A stretch of 22,232 bases of DNA. Origin: Rubrobacteraceae bacterium. Its GTDB lineage: Bacteria; Actinomycetota; Rubrobacteria; Rubrobacterales; Rubrobacteraceae. The translations under genes and the position numbers were made by a program. Shown here one piece after another: positions 6,676 to 14,470 of the stretch (position 1 is the stretch's first letter; each line of letters starts with the position of its first letter). Location: positions 1-22,232 of the forward strand of contig JAUJMB010000011.1 in assembly GCA_030447045.1 (NCBI GenBank). The letters are read 5' to 3'. The notes under the pieces were generated by a model. That model saw nothing but the letters and a program-made list of their open reading frames with translations. It made no database searches and was not told the DNA's origin.

Positions 6676-8049
6676 CTGGAGACCACGGTAGGAACCGTCC
6701 TCTCGGGACGGTACAAGGTGCAGAGCACGCTCGGTTCGGGCGGGATGGCGGTCGTCTACAAGGCGCAGGACGCCATCCTCGGCCGGTCCGTCGCGCTCAA
6801 GACCCTGCACCGCCACTACGCCGAGGTGCCCTCTTTCCAGGCCCGTTTCCGGCAGGAGGCGCGGGCGATGGCCTCCCTCGACCACGAGAACATCGTCAAG
6901 GTCTACGACATAAGCCAGGACGGCGAGGTGCCGTTCATAGTGGTGGAGTGCGTCGGGGGCAAGGACCTCGGCAGCCACCTCGACAGCCAGTACGCCGGAC
7001 GCCTGGAGGAGCCGGTCGTCAGGAGGATGGCGGGGCAACTCCTGAAGGCGCTCTCCTACGCGCACCGGCGCGGGATCATCCACAGGGACATAAAGCCTTC
7101 CAACATCCTGCTGACCGAGGAGGGCACCGTCAAGGTGGCGGACTTCGGGATCGCGCGCATCATCGAGGAGGACGACCTCGCGGGCGGGGAGCCGGGCGAG
7201 ATCGTGGGCAGCGCACGCTACATGTCCCCCGAGCAGCTTAAGGGCGAGAACGCCACGCCGGAGAGCGACATCTACTCCGTGGGCGTCCTGCTCTACCACT
7301 GCCTCACCGGGAGGCCGCCCTTCTCCGGCGACGTCAAGAGCCTCGCCCGCCAGCACATCCATGGCGAGCCGACCCCGCCGTCCCTGATCAACAAGAACAT
7401 AACGCCCGGTATGGAGGCCGTGATCCTCAAGGCCTTGGAGAAGGACCCGCAGAAGCGCTACCCCTCCGCCGCCGCGATGCTCGACGACGTGGAATCGGAG
7501 GAGGCCCGGCCAGCCCCCCGCGCCGCGGCGACCTCTAAAGCCGCGCCCCGCCGTCGCCGCGTCGGCCTCGTCCTGGCCTCGGTCCTCGCCCTCCTGCTCC
7601 TGCTCGGCGGCGCCGCCCTCGCCTCCGGCTACGTGAGCCCCCCGCAGAACGGCGTCGAGACGGCCCTGAGCCGCATAAACCCCGTCGACACGCGGGCGCC
7701 CACGGCCCCAGCACCCGCGCAGGAGACGGCCGAAGAGGCGCCCGTCGAGGCCGCCCCCGAGGAGGACCCGCGGCCCGTGGCCTCCACGACGGAGACGCCC
7801 GCCCGCGAGGACCGGCCGGCCCGCCGGGCCCTGATCCCGGTGCCAGACGTCACGGCCTACTACGACTACTTCGCGGCGGACACCCTGGCCGCGAGCGGCT
7901 TCAGGGTGGTCTACGTCCGCGACTACCGGGAGGGTTTCGCGGCCCGCGGCGTGACCTGGGCCACGGAGCCGGCCCCGGGTACCCTGGCGCCCGAGGGCTC
8001 GACCGTTACGGTCTACGCCACCCCGCAGGACCGGCCGCCGCTGTACTAG
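6676..8049 (+). CDS. Membrane Ser/Thr protein kinase with one PASTA domain (PknB-like)
   Basis: A transmembrane Hanks-type kinase that senses cell-wall material and phosphorylates cytoplasmic targets. Numbered from TTG 6637 (470 residues): glycine loop GSGGMAVVYKA (33-43), ATP lysine K55 in VALK, catalytic HRDIKPSNILL (149-159, D151), DFG (169-171), then RYMSPEQ in the activation segment. A basic linker leads to one membrane helix (about 309-331), a Pro/Glu/Ala-rich extracellular stalk, and a single PASTA-type domain (about 402-462: VPDVTAYYD through TLAPEGSTVTVYATP). Typical PknB proteins carry three or four PASTA units. I choose CTG 6676 (457 residues) because the TATAAT box lies directly before the alternative TTG 6637, and AGAGGTGG (6661-6668) is correctly spaced from the CTG; the resulting N-terminus LETTVGTVLSGRYKV looks like the family's. 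TTG 6637 remains possible with the upstream promoter. Confidence 0.9.
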   Translation: METTVGTVLSGRYKVQSTLGSGGMAVVYKAQDAILGRSVALKTLHRHYAEVPSFQARFRQEARAMASLDHENIVKVYDISQDGEVPFIVVECVGGKDLGSHLDSQYAGRLEEPVVRRMAGQLLKALSYAHRRGIIHRDIKPSNILLTEEGTVKVADFGIARIIEEDDLAGGEPGEIVGSARYMSPEQLKGENATPESDIYSVGVLLYHCLTGRPPFSGDVKSLARQHIHGEPTPPSLINKNITPGMEAVILKALEKDPQKRYPSAAAMLDDVESEEARPAPRAAATSKAAPRRRRVGLVLASVLALLLLLGGAALASGYVSPPQNGVETALSRINPVDTRAPTAPAPAQETAEEAPVEAAPEEDPRPVASTTETPAREDRPARRALIPVPDVTAYYDYFAADTLAASGFRVVYVRDYREGFAARGVTWATEPAPGTLAPEGSTVTVYATPQDRPPLY

Positions 8050-8118
8050 CGGTTCTCTGCGCGGGCCACGCTCTCGGCCGCCAGATATCGACGGCGGGGA
8101 CCCGTCTCTGTGGGGATC
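8050..8118. other. Convergent gap after the kinase
   Basis: Sixty-nine bases between the kinase stop and the hypothetical gene's stop. It contains only a weak GGATC-ctaa-GATCC hairpin (8114-8127 region, partly within the following gene). No convincing terminator. Confidence 0.35.
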
Positions 8119-8646
8119 CTAAGATCCGGCCCGGTAGGCCCCTCTTCTCAGCGTGACAATATGGTTGAGAAGGAAGACGGCGATGGGCAGGGAGGCCGGG
8201 TCTTGGGGGTCGAAGGTCGCCCTGTAGCGGCGGTTCGTCATGCCGCCGGAGAGGCGGGCCGCTTCGCCGCCGGCGGAGGCCATGGCGGTGGCCCTGTTGC
8301 GCAGCAGGGAGATGCTGGCCTCGTAGCGCCGTCCGCCGGAGCGCAGCGTCAGGAGGGTCGGGGAGCCGGCGGGTTCGGCGGTCAGGGTCTCCCCCTCGCC
8401 GGTCGTCATCCCGTAGGTCCCGCCCGGGCGCGGCTCGATCCAGGCCATCACGTCGCCCGCCTGCAGGTGCGTCCTGTTGTCCTCGCCGGCCGTGAGGCGC
8501 CCGAAAGGTTCCCCATCGGGGGCGAACAGGATCAGCTCAGGCACGACCATCCCTTGGGCGCGGGCGACGAAGGAGCCGCCCAGAGTCCTGGCGAGGCCGT
8601 CCCACGATGCCCGGTCTTCTCCCCGATGATCCATACCCCAGATCAT
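8119..8646 (-). CDS. Hypothetical protein, about 175 aa, possible beta-barrel (LURP-one/tubby-like)
   Basis: Function not recognised. The protein alternates short strands and glycine turns: ELILFAPDGEPFGRL, DVMAWIEPRPGGTYGMTTGEG, PTLLTLRSGGRRYEASISL, followed by NRRYRATFDPQDPASLPIAVFLLNHIVTLRRG, a hydrophobic terminal helix. This pattern of strands closing on a C-terminal hydrophobic helix recalls the LURP-one/tubby-like fold, but that is an inference from pattern only. The open frame extends to GTG 8712; I prefer ATG 8646 (MIWGMDHRGEDRASW) because residues before it are basic, low in complexity and without a ribosome site; ATG 8634 is also possible. The gene converges with the kinase, 69 bases apart, and diverges from the next gene. 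Confidence 0.6.
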   Translation of the reverse strand: MIWGMDHRGEDRASWDGLARTLGGSFVARAQGMVVPELILFAPDGEPFGRLTAGEDNRTHLQAGDVMAWIEPRPGGTYGMTTGEGETLTAEPAGSPTLLTLRSGGRRYEASISLLRNRATAMASAGGEAARLSGGMTNRRYRATFDPQDPASLPIAVFLLNHIVTLRRGAYRAGS

Positions 8647-8763
8647 ACGACGACGGCCGCGATAGGGTTTCCCCGGCCCCGGCCGAAGGCTGGTAGCCAG
8701 GATGACAGCCACCGCCCCGAAGTGTTTAGATTACCCTGGTAAAGACGAGGGATTTGGAGTCTC

Positions 8764-9120
8764 ATGGAGCTACAGAACAAGGACGACATCCGGAACGAGA
8801 TCCTGCAGTCCTGGCTGCGCAGCGCCTGGGTGTACCCGTTCGAGGGGCCCGACGGGCGCAACTACCTGCGCCTGACCCCCGGCGGCCGGCTGAAGGTGCG
8901 GCGCCGGATCGGCGAGCTGGAGAACTCTCTGGGCGTCGAGGGCGAAGAGCTGGCGAGGCAGGAGGAGGCCGGCACCCTCCCCGTCGAGCGCGAGAAGCTG
9001 GAGCTCGCGATGATGGTCCAGGCCTACGACTCCGAGCGCCGCTTTATCCGGAGCCAGGGCGGCGTCCTGGGTACCCCGGCCGTCGCCCTGGAGGACGAGA
9101 CGACGGAGGAGGCCGAGTAG
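8764..9120 (+). CDS. Hypothetical protein, 118 aa
   Basis: Not recognised. ATG is preceded by GGGATTTGGAG, a reasonable ribosome site. The protein is small, soluble and mostly helical, with no signal peptide: an N-terminal segment rich in Trp and charged residues (NEILQSWLRSAWVYPFEGPDGRNYLRLTPGG), a basic turn KVRRRIGELE, an acidic helical middle, and an acidic tail (EDETTEEAE). The first 60 residues look like a compact domain with a beta hairpin (NYLRLTPGGRLKV). The gene diverges from the preceding hypothetical gene; the 117-base space between 8647 and 8763 must hold both promoters, but no strong -35/-10 pair is visible. Codon usage is that of its neighbours. Confidence 0.68.
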   Translation: MELQNKDDIRNEILQSWLRSAWVYPFEGPDGRNYLRLTPGGRLKVRRRIGELENSLGVEGEELARQEEAGTLPVEREKLELAMMVQAYDSERRFIRSQGGVLGTPAVALEDETTEEAE

Positions 9121-9400
9121 CCCAAAGGCCTAGGCGTCCGGGGCCCCGCGCGTCCTTCCGGGGTCGGCAGAAAGGCGCCCAGATGTGGTGTTTGGGGCTC
9201 CGGGGGCGCACTCCAGATGGTGTCCGGTCCGCGCGAAAAGGTGGCGTAGCCCCATTGCCCGTGATAGGCTCTTCTGACCGTGCGCGCCCGACTCCGGCGG
9301 GGCGTTGCCGAAGGAAGAGAGAGGGGGGACCTCTCCAGGAACGCGCAACGTTGGCGTCGTCAGGGTGTGCCGGAGAACAGCGCGCGGAGGGTACGGGATC
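9121..9400. other. Leader region before VanW gene 1
   Basis: About 280 bases. The open frame of the VanW gene continues upstream to 9305, but that extension lacks family-like sequence. Weak promoter-like pieces occur (TTGCCC at 9255-9260, TAGGCT at 9265-9270) without correct spacing, plus a GAGAGG/CCTCTC inverted repeat near 9318-9335. Nothing here is convincing. Confidence 0.35.
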
Positions 9401-11203
9401 TTGAGCCTCATAAATCGGAAGAAGAGAGAGAGACGAACCGACCGCGGCTACGGGGACTACCGTTCCGGCGGCACGGGCAGGCGGCGCCCCAAGCGGAGCG
9501 GCTTCGCCGGCCCGATCATCATCGCCTGCGCTCTCGTGGCCGTGCTGGTGGCGGCCGACTTCTGGTTGAACTCGGGCAAGGTTCACCGCGGCGTCGAGGT
9601 CGGCAACGTCTCTCTGGGCGGCATGGAGCCGGCCGAGGCCAGGGAAGTCGTCAGGGAGCGGGCGCTCGGCCCGCTGCAGGAGATAGAGCTCACCGGCCCC
9701 GAACGCTTCTCCCGCTCAGCCGAGGAGCTCGGGATGAACTTCCACGTGAACGCGACCGTAGACGAGGCCTACGCTGTGGGCCGCGAGGGGAACCTCCTGG
9801 AGCGGCTGGGCGAGCGCCTCAGGGCCGCCTTCCCCGGCATCACCATAGACCCGAACATCGACTACCGCTCCGAGAGGGTAAAGGCCGAGGTAGAGGAGAT
9901 AGCGGGGCAGGTAGACACGCCGCCCCGGGACGCCACGGTGGAGGTCGTCGGCTCGGAGGTCGAGGTCGGCGAATCCCGCGAGGGCTACAGGCTCGACATA
10001 GACGAGACGATGGCGAGCGTGGACGAGGCCATCGACGGCATGACCGGCGAGGCGAAGCTCCGCGGCGAGGTGCTTGGGCCCCGGATCACGACCGCCGAGG
10101 CCGAGACGGCCGCCGAGAAGGCGCAAAACGCCGTCGCCCAGCAGCTCGTCTTCGAGCACCAAGACGAGAACTGGACCGTCTCCCCGGCCGACGTGGGCTC
10201 CAGCCTCGACATCTCGCCTAACGGCGGCAAGATCTCCGTAAGCCTCAACCGCGACCGCATGAGCGACCGCCTGGCCGCCGTCTACTCCGACCTGACGATA
10301 AAGCCCAAGAACGCCTCCTACGACTTCGACGGTTCCGGCAAGGTCGTCGTGGTCCCCGGCCGCGAGGGGCGCAGCATCGAGTGGGAGAACCTGCTCGACT
10401 CCGTGGAGAACAACATCTTCGAGGGCAAGCGTGAGTACCAGGTAGAGACCAACGTCGAGAAGCCCAAGTACACCACCGCGGGCCTCGAGGCCAAAAAGCC
10501 GACCGAGCTTATCGGCTCCTACAAGACCAACTACACGGCGACCACCGACCAGGGCGCCGAGCGCGTCGCCAACCTCGAGATCGCCTCCAAGGCCGTAAGC
10601 GGCACGCTCGTCGCGCCGGGCGACACCTTCTCGATGCTCGACCACGTCACCGACCTCGACTACGAGAAGGCCCACGTCATCGTGGACGGCGCGGAGGAGA
10701 CCGCCGACGGCGGCGGCCTCTGCCAGGTCACCTCCACGCTCTACAACGCGGCCCTCTACGCCGGCATGGAGATAACGGAGCGCACGGCCCACTTCTCGCA
10801 GTTGCCTTACATAAGGCCGGGCATGGACGCGACGGTCTGGTACGGTGACACCTCGACCGAGGCTGACGACCTGGACATGAAGTTCCGGAACACCTCCGAG
10901 GGCTACGTGCTCATCCAGGAGACCGTCTCGGACGACGGCTACATCTACGCCAGCATCTACGGCGTCCCGGACAACATTGACGTCGAGATGTCGTCCGAGG
11001 AGGTATGGATGACCGATGACGCTTCCAAGTGGGTCACGCACTACGAGAGAAGCGAGGACGGCAAGGTCGTCTACGAGGATTCGTGGGAGACGCGCTACGA
11101 TGCCCTGGAGGACGAGAAGGGCAAGAAGATCAAGACCCCCAAGGTCCCGATCGCCGAGGTTGACGGTACCTACAACGGGGTGGACTTCAGCACCCTGGAA
11201 TAA
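9401..11203 (+). CDS. VanW-domain membrane-anchored protein 1 with two peptidoglycan-binding-like domains
   Basis: A 600-residue cell-envelope protein. After a basic cytoplasmic N-terminus (NRKKRERRTDRGYGDYRSGG) comes one membrane helix (about 36-55), then the rest is outside the membrane. Residues 62-230 and 235-355 look like two copies of the PG_binding_4-type domain often found before VanW. The VanW domain spans about 368-522 with the hallmark GGGLCQVTSTLYNAALYAG (437-455) and PYIRPGMDATVWYG (469-482). A C-terminal acidic and beta-rich tail (530-600) follows. VanW was first seen in vancomycin-resistance clusters, but its biochemical function is not known. I start at TTG 9401 because GGAGG lies at 9386-9390 and the upstream extension (9305-9400) lacks domain features. 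The terminator at 11233-11267 follows the stop. Confidence 0.88.
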   Translation: MSLINRKKRERRTDRGYGDYRSGGTGRRRPKRSGFAGPIIIACALVAVLVAADFWLNSGKVHRGVEVGNVSLGGMEPAEAREVVRERALGPLQEIELTGPERFSRSAEELGMNFHVNATVDEAYAVGREGNLLERLGERLRAAFPGITIDPNIDYRSERVKAEVEEIAGQVDTPPRDATVEVVGSEVEVGESREGYRLDIDETMASVDEAIDGMTGEAKLRGEVLGPRITTAEAETAAEKAQNAVAQQLVFEHQDENWTVSPADVGSSLDISPNGGKISVSLNRDRMSDRLAAVYSDLTIKPKNASYDFDGSGKVVVVPGREGRSIEWENLLDSVENNIFEGKREYQVETNVEKPKYTTAGLEAKKPTELIGSYKTNYTATTDQGAERVANLEIASKAVSGTLVAPGDTFSMLDHVTDLDYEKAHVIVDGAEETADGGGLCQVTSTLYNAALYAGMEITERTAHFSQLPYIRPGMDATVWYGDTSTEADDLDMKFRNTSEGYVLIQETVSDDGYIYASIYGVPDNIDVEMSSEEVWMTDDASKWVTHYERSEDGKVVYEDSWETRYDALEDEKGKKIKTPKVPIAEVDGTYNGVDFSTLE

Positions 11204-11232
11204 TCAGCGTTGGACCAACACGGATCAGAGAA

Positions 11233-11267
11233 AGAGAGGCCCCCGGTCCGAAACCGGGGGCCTCTCT
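11233..11267. terminator. Bidirectional intrinsic terminator, 15-bp stem
   Basis: AGAGAGGCCCCCGGT (11233-11247), loop CCGAA, ACCGGGGGCCTCTCT (11253-11267), a perfect stem. It lies between the convergent VanW gene 1 and the decarboxylase gene. CTTGCC follows on the plus strand and TTTCTCTG on the minus strand, so it can end both transcripts, better for the minus-strand operon. Confidence 0.85.
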
Positions 11268-11308
11268 CTTGCCTATTGAACGCCAAGAGCGGGCGATCCC
11301 GTGGCTGG

Positions 11309-12640
11309 CTAGAGCGTGAGCGCCTTCTGCCCGTTCAAGACGTCCTCGGGCTTGCCGCCGGCGCGGAGCAGGATGGCCTCCCCGTCGAGGAGGAGCACCT
11401 CGGCGGGGGAGGGGTGGCTGAGGAAGCCTAAGTTGGAGGCGGAGTAGCCGTAGGCGCCGCTGTAGAAGACGCCGATCAGATCTCCCACCTCGGGCTGGGC
11501 GAGCGGTATGTTGTTGCCGAACGAGTCGAGGGGGGTGCAGCAGGGGCCCGCGACGGCCACGCCCTCCTCGGGGACTGCCCCGTCCATGCGGGTGAGGTTC
11601 AGGAGCGGGTAGGCCTTGCGGAAGACCTGGCCCATGTTGCCCGTGGCGGTGAGATGGTGGTTCATGCCGCCGTCGGTGACGGCGAAGGTCTTGCCGCGGG
11701 TCTCCTTCACGTCGACGACGCGCGTGACGTAGACGCCGGCGTCGGCGACGAGGTAGCGGCCGAGCTCGAAGAGGAAGCGGCACCCTTCGAGGCGTGGGTC
11801 GGAGCGGTAGCTCGAGACGATCTCCTGCAGGCCCTCCCCGAAGCGGTCCAGGTCGAACTCGCTCGTCTTCTCGAAGTAGGGGACGCCGAAGCCGCCGCCG
11901 AAGTCGATCATCTCTAGAGCGTGGCCGGCGTGGTCGGCGGCCTCGAGCGCGATGTCGAAGATGTTGCGGCAGTGCTCTAGCAGGGGGTCGACCTCGAAGA
12001 CCTGCGTGGCCGTGTAGACGTGGACGCCCCGAAGGACGAGGCTCTCGTGGGAGAGTACCTTCTCCACCGCCTCGGCGAGGTCGGCCTGGTCGATGCCGAA
12101 CTGGCCGACCGTGCCGCCCATGCGCATCCCGCTCCCCATGAGCTGGGCCGCGGGGTTGATCCTGATCCCAACGCCTATGGTTTTTCCGGCCTCCTCGGCG
12201 ATGGCGGCCAGGCGTTCTATCTCGCCCAAGGACTCGACGTTGACGGCGTGGATGCCCTCGTCGACGGCCATCTTTAGCTCCTCGTCCGTCTTGGCCGGCC
12301 CGGCGAAGACTATGTCCTCTGGGGCGAAGCCCGCGGCCCGCGCCACGATAAGCTCGCCCGCGGAGGCGACCTCCCCGCCCGCGCCGGCGCGGGCTATAAG
12401 CGAGCAGACGGCGAGGTTGGGGTTAGCCTTCAGGGAGTAGGCCACCTCGGTGCCCAGGGCCTCCCGGACGCGGCGGACGCGCTCGGAGATCATCTCCGCG
12501 TGGTAGAGGTAGAAGGGCGAGCCGTAGCGCTCGGCTATCTCCGAGACCGGGACGCCGCCCGGGGCGAACTCCCCGCCCTCGGCCCCGGAGCCGCCGAAGC
12601 GGGCGGCCAGGTCGTTGGCCTTATCCGTTTGTGTAAGCAC
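11309..12640 (-). CDS. PLP-dependent decarboxylase of the DAPDC/ODC fold (exosortase-type/BtrK-like, probably not LysA)
   Basis: A 443-residue fold-type III PLP enzyme with N-terminal TIM barrel and C-terminal beta domain. The PLP lysine is K71 in VAYSLKANPN, and the phosphate-binding glycines are GGGFG (248-252). Compared with diaminopimelate decarboxylase, three active-site motifs differ: HIGSQ becomes HVYTATQ (207-213), EPGR becomes ELGR (292-295), and the substrate-binding CESxD becomes CCTPLD (367-372). These are changes expected in relatives that act on carrier-tethered or other substrates, such as BtrK, VinO and the exosortase-A-associated decarboxylase. The start is GTG 12640, inside the last 20 bases of the ligase gene, so the two are translationally coupled; AAGGGGATC precedes it. 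It is the last gene of the operon, ending before the bidirectional terminator. Fold certain, substrate unknown. Confidence 0.85.
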   Translation of the reverse strand: MLTQTDKANDLAARFGGSGAEGGEFAPGGVPVSEIAERYGSPFYLYHAEMISERVRRVREALGTEVAYSLKANPNLAVCSLIARAGAGGEVASAGELIVARAAGFAPEDIVFAGPAKTDEELKMAVDEGIHAVNVESLGEIERLAAIAEEAGKTIGVGIRINPAAQLMGSGMRMGGTVGQFGIDQADLAEAVEKVLSHESLVLRGVHVYTATQVFEVDPLLEHCRNIFDIALEAADHAGHALEMIDFGGGFGVPYFEKTSEFDLDRFGEGLQEIVSSYRSDPRLEGCRFLFELGRYLVADAGVYVTRVVDVKETRGKTFAVTDGGMNHHLTATGNMGQVFRKAYPLLNLTRMDGAVPEEGVAVAGPCCTPLDSFGNNIPLAQPEVGDLIGVFYSGAYGYSASNLGFLSHPSPAEVLLLDGEAILLRAGGKPEDVLNGQKALTL

Positions 12641-14207
12641 TGCTGATCCCCTTGCGGTCGATCTTGCCGTTCGCGTTCTTCGGGAGCTCGTCCCTGACGA
12701 TGATCTCCTTCGGGATCATGTAGGGCGGGCCGTTGTTTATGGCGTACTCCCTGACGGAGTCTATCGCCCCGTCCTCGCCGCCGTCCTTCAAGGAGATCAC
12801 GGCTATCACGTCGTGGCCGACGGCCGGGTTCTCGACCCCGAAGGCGCAGGCCTCGTGCACGAGCCCGGAACCGAGGAGGAGGTTCTCGACCTCCTCGGGG
12901 CTCAGGCGGTAGCCCTGGTTCTTGATCATGGCGTCCTCGCGCCCGAGAAAGTACAGAAAGCCCTCCTCATCACGCGTGACGGTGTCCCCGGAGTACACGA
13001 CCCGCTCCACGTCCAGAAGCTCCGGCGGGGCGAGCGGGTTCGGGCGGTAGGCCTTCCTCGTGGCCTCCTCGTTGCCCCAGTAGCCCATCGCCACGGTGGG
13101 ACCGCGGTGGACCAGCTCTCCCGGCTCGCCGGGGGCCGCCTCCTTGCCCTCCTTGGTTATGACCATGATCTCGGTGTCGGGTATGGCCTTGCCGATGCAG
13201 TTGCCCTGCTCGGGGGAGGAGCGGTGGATCTCCCTCGGGTCGAGGTACGTCGAGCGGAACGCCTCCGTGAGGCCGTACATCAGGTAGATCTTCGTCCCGG
13301 CGGGCTCGAGCAGGTTCCTGAGCTCATCCAGGTTCGCCTGCGGGATGCGCCCGCCGGTGTTGGCGAGGTAGCGCAGGTGCGTGAGCGGGTTCTCCCTGAG
13401 GCTCTTGGCGCCCCGGATCAGGAGCGCCCACAGCGGCGGCACGCCCGTGACGCCCGTGATCTCGTGTCTCCTGAGCGCCTTGAGCAGATCCCCCGGCAGC
13501 CTGGACCGGAGCAGGTACAGCGTCGCCCCGGCCCGCAAGGACGTGGTGAACTGGCTCATCCCGGCGTCGAAGTTCAGCGGCAGAGCCGAGAGGATGCGGT
13601 CCTCGGGCACGTTCTCCAGGTACGTGCTGACGATCTGCGAGCCGACCACGACGTTGCGCTGGCTCGTCGCAACACCTTTGGGCATCCCCGTCGAGCCCGA
13701 CGTGTAGAGGATGGTCGCGAGGTCTATCTCGGAGACCGGGCGCTCCTCCCGGAGTCCTTCGCCCTCGAGGGCATCCGTCACGTCCACGTAGGACTTCGCG
13801 GCGCTTCCCTCGGGCCTCTGGCCCCTGTAGAACGCGGTCTCGATCGTCCCCGGCCCGAGCTCGTCGAGCTTCGACGTGTCCCCGATCATGACCCGTATGT
13901 CGCAGTCCCCTGCGAGGTACTCGACCTGGGGCGCCTTGAAGAGCGGGTTGACGTTGACGTAGGCGGCCCCGATTCGGGAGGCCGCGAGCATGGAGACGAT
14001 GGCCTCCCACGACTTCTCGACGAGCACGCCCACCCTGTCGCCCTTGCCCACGCCCGCGTCGATCAGGGCGGCCCCTAAAGAGCTGCTTTCCCGCTCGAGA
14101 TCCTCGTAGGTGTGTTCGGCGTCGCCGTCGACGATCGCGAGCTTCTGGGGGTCGCGTTCCAGGGTGTTGTGGAGGAGGTCGTGGAGGACGAATTCCGGGC
14201 GGGGCAT
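12621..14207 (-). CDS. AMP-forming acyl/aminoacyl ligase (ANL family, exosortase-A-associated ligase-like)
   Basis: A 528-residue adenylate-forming enzyme that should activate a carboxylate with ATP and pass it to a thiol, most likely the phosphopantetheine arm of the neighbouring carrier protein. Motifs in order: P-loop-like YTSGSTGMPKGV (168-179), YGLTE (311-315), YSGDTV (405-410, ribose aspartate), GREDAMIKNQGYRLSPEEVE (422-441), and NANGKIDRK (511-519) with catalytic K515. The early part (YVNVNPLFKAPQVEYLAGDC) resembles the ligases annotated as exosortase-A-system-associated. The ATG shares one base with the ACP stop codon (ATGA at 14204-14207), and its 3' end overlaps the decarboxylase start. 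No condensation or thioesterase domain is fused, so it is a free-standing loading enzyme. Confidence 0.9.
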   Translation of the reverse strand: MPRPEFVLHDLLHNTLERDPQKLAIVDGDAEHTYEDLERESSSLGAALIDAGVGKGDRVGVLVEKSWEAIVSMLAASRIGAAYVNVNPLFKAPQVEYLAGDCDIRVMIGDTSKLDELGPGTIETAFYRGQRPEGSAAKSYVDVTDALEGEGLREERPVSEIDLATILYTSGSTGMPKGVATSQRNVVVGSQIVSTYLENVPEDRILSALPLNFDAGMSQFTTSLRAGATLYLLRSRLPGDLLKALRRHEITGVTGVPPLWALLIRGAKSLRENPLTHLRYLANTGGRIPQANLDELRNLLEPAGTKIYLMYGLTEAFRSTYLDPREIHRSSPEQGNCIGKAIPDTEIMVITKEGKEAAPGEPGELVHRGPTVAMGYWGNEEATRKAYRPNPLAPPELLDVERVVYSGDTVTRDEEGFLYFLGREDAMIKNQGYRLSPEEVENLLLGSGLVHEACAFGVENPAVGHDVIAVISLKDGGEDGAIDSVREYAINNGPPYMIPKEIIVRDELPKNANGKIDRKGISSAYTNG

Positions 14208-14458
14208 CAGGCAGCCTTGCCCTCCACGAGCGCGGCTATGGCGTCGACGGAGCCGAAGTTCTCCTCGTCGAACTCGTCGTCCTCGACGGTGATGCCGAAC
14301 TCGTCTTCGAGAAAGGTGACGAGCTCGACCGTCTGGAGCGAGGTCATGACGCCGTTCTCTATGAGGAGCTCGTCGTTGGCGACGTCGCGCCCGCCCGTCA
14401 CGTTCTCCTGCAGCCAGCCGCGTATGGCGACCCTGGCGTCCGTGTTGTTTGCAACCAT
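14207..14458 (-). CDS. Acyl/peptidyl carrier protein, 83 aa
   Basis: A small acidic carrier. The phosphopantetheine attachment site is S40 in GVMTSLQTVELVTFLEDEFGI; most carriers have Asp before this serine (DSL), here it is Thr (TSL). The flanking pattern (VELVxFLExxFGIxVxDxEFxExNFGSVDAIAALV) is exactly a carrier protein's helix II to helix IV. Starts at ATG with AAGGAGA, which overlaps the GNAT gene's stop codon twelve bases upstream. Its stop codon overlaps the ligase start (ATGA), so ligase and carrier are made together. It is not next to fatty-acid synthesis genes, so a dedicated carrier for the ligase is the simplest reading. Confidence 0.92.
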   Translation of the reverse strand: MVANNTDARVAIRGWLQENVTGGRDVANDELLIENGVMTSLQTVELVTFLEDEFGITVEDDEFDEENFGSVDAIAALVEGKAA

Positions 14459-14470
14459 CTCTCTATCTCC

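Noticed and set aside
9716..11041. 441-residue minus-strand open frame opposite VanW gene 1
   Set aside because: Antisense to a clear VanW protein, Val/Gly/Leu/Asp-rich, no motif.
11309..12640. Annotation as LysA for lysine biosynthesis
   Set aside because: Active-site motifs differ from LysA at three places, and the gene is translationally coupled to a ligase and carrier protein, not to lysine genes.
12615..14078. 487-residue plus-strand open frame opposite the ligase gene
   Set aside because: The minus strand encodes all ANL motifs in correct order; the plus-strand frame is a codon-bias artefact.
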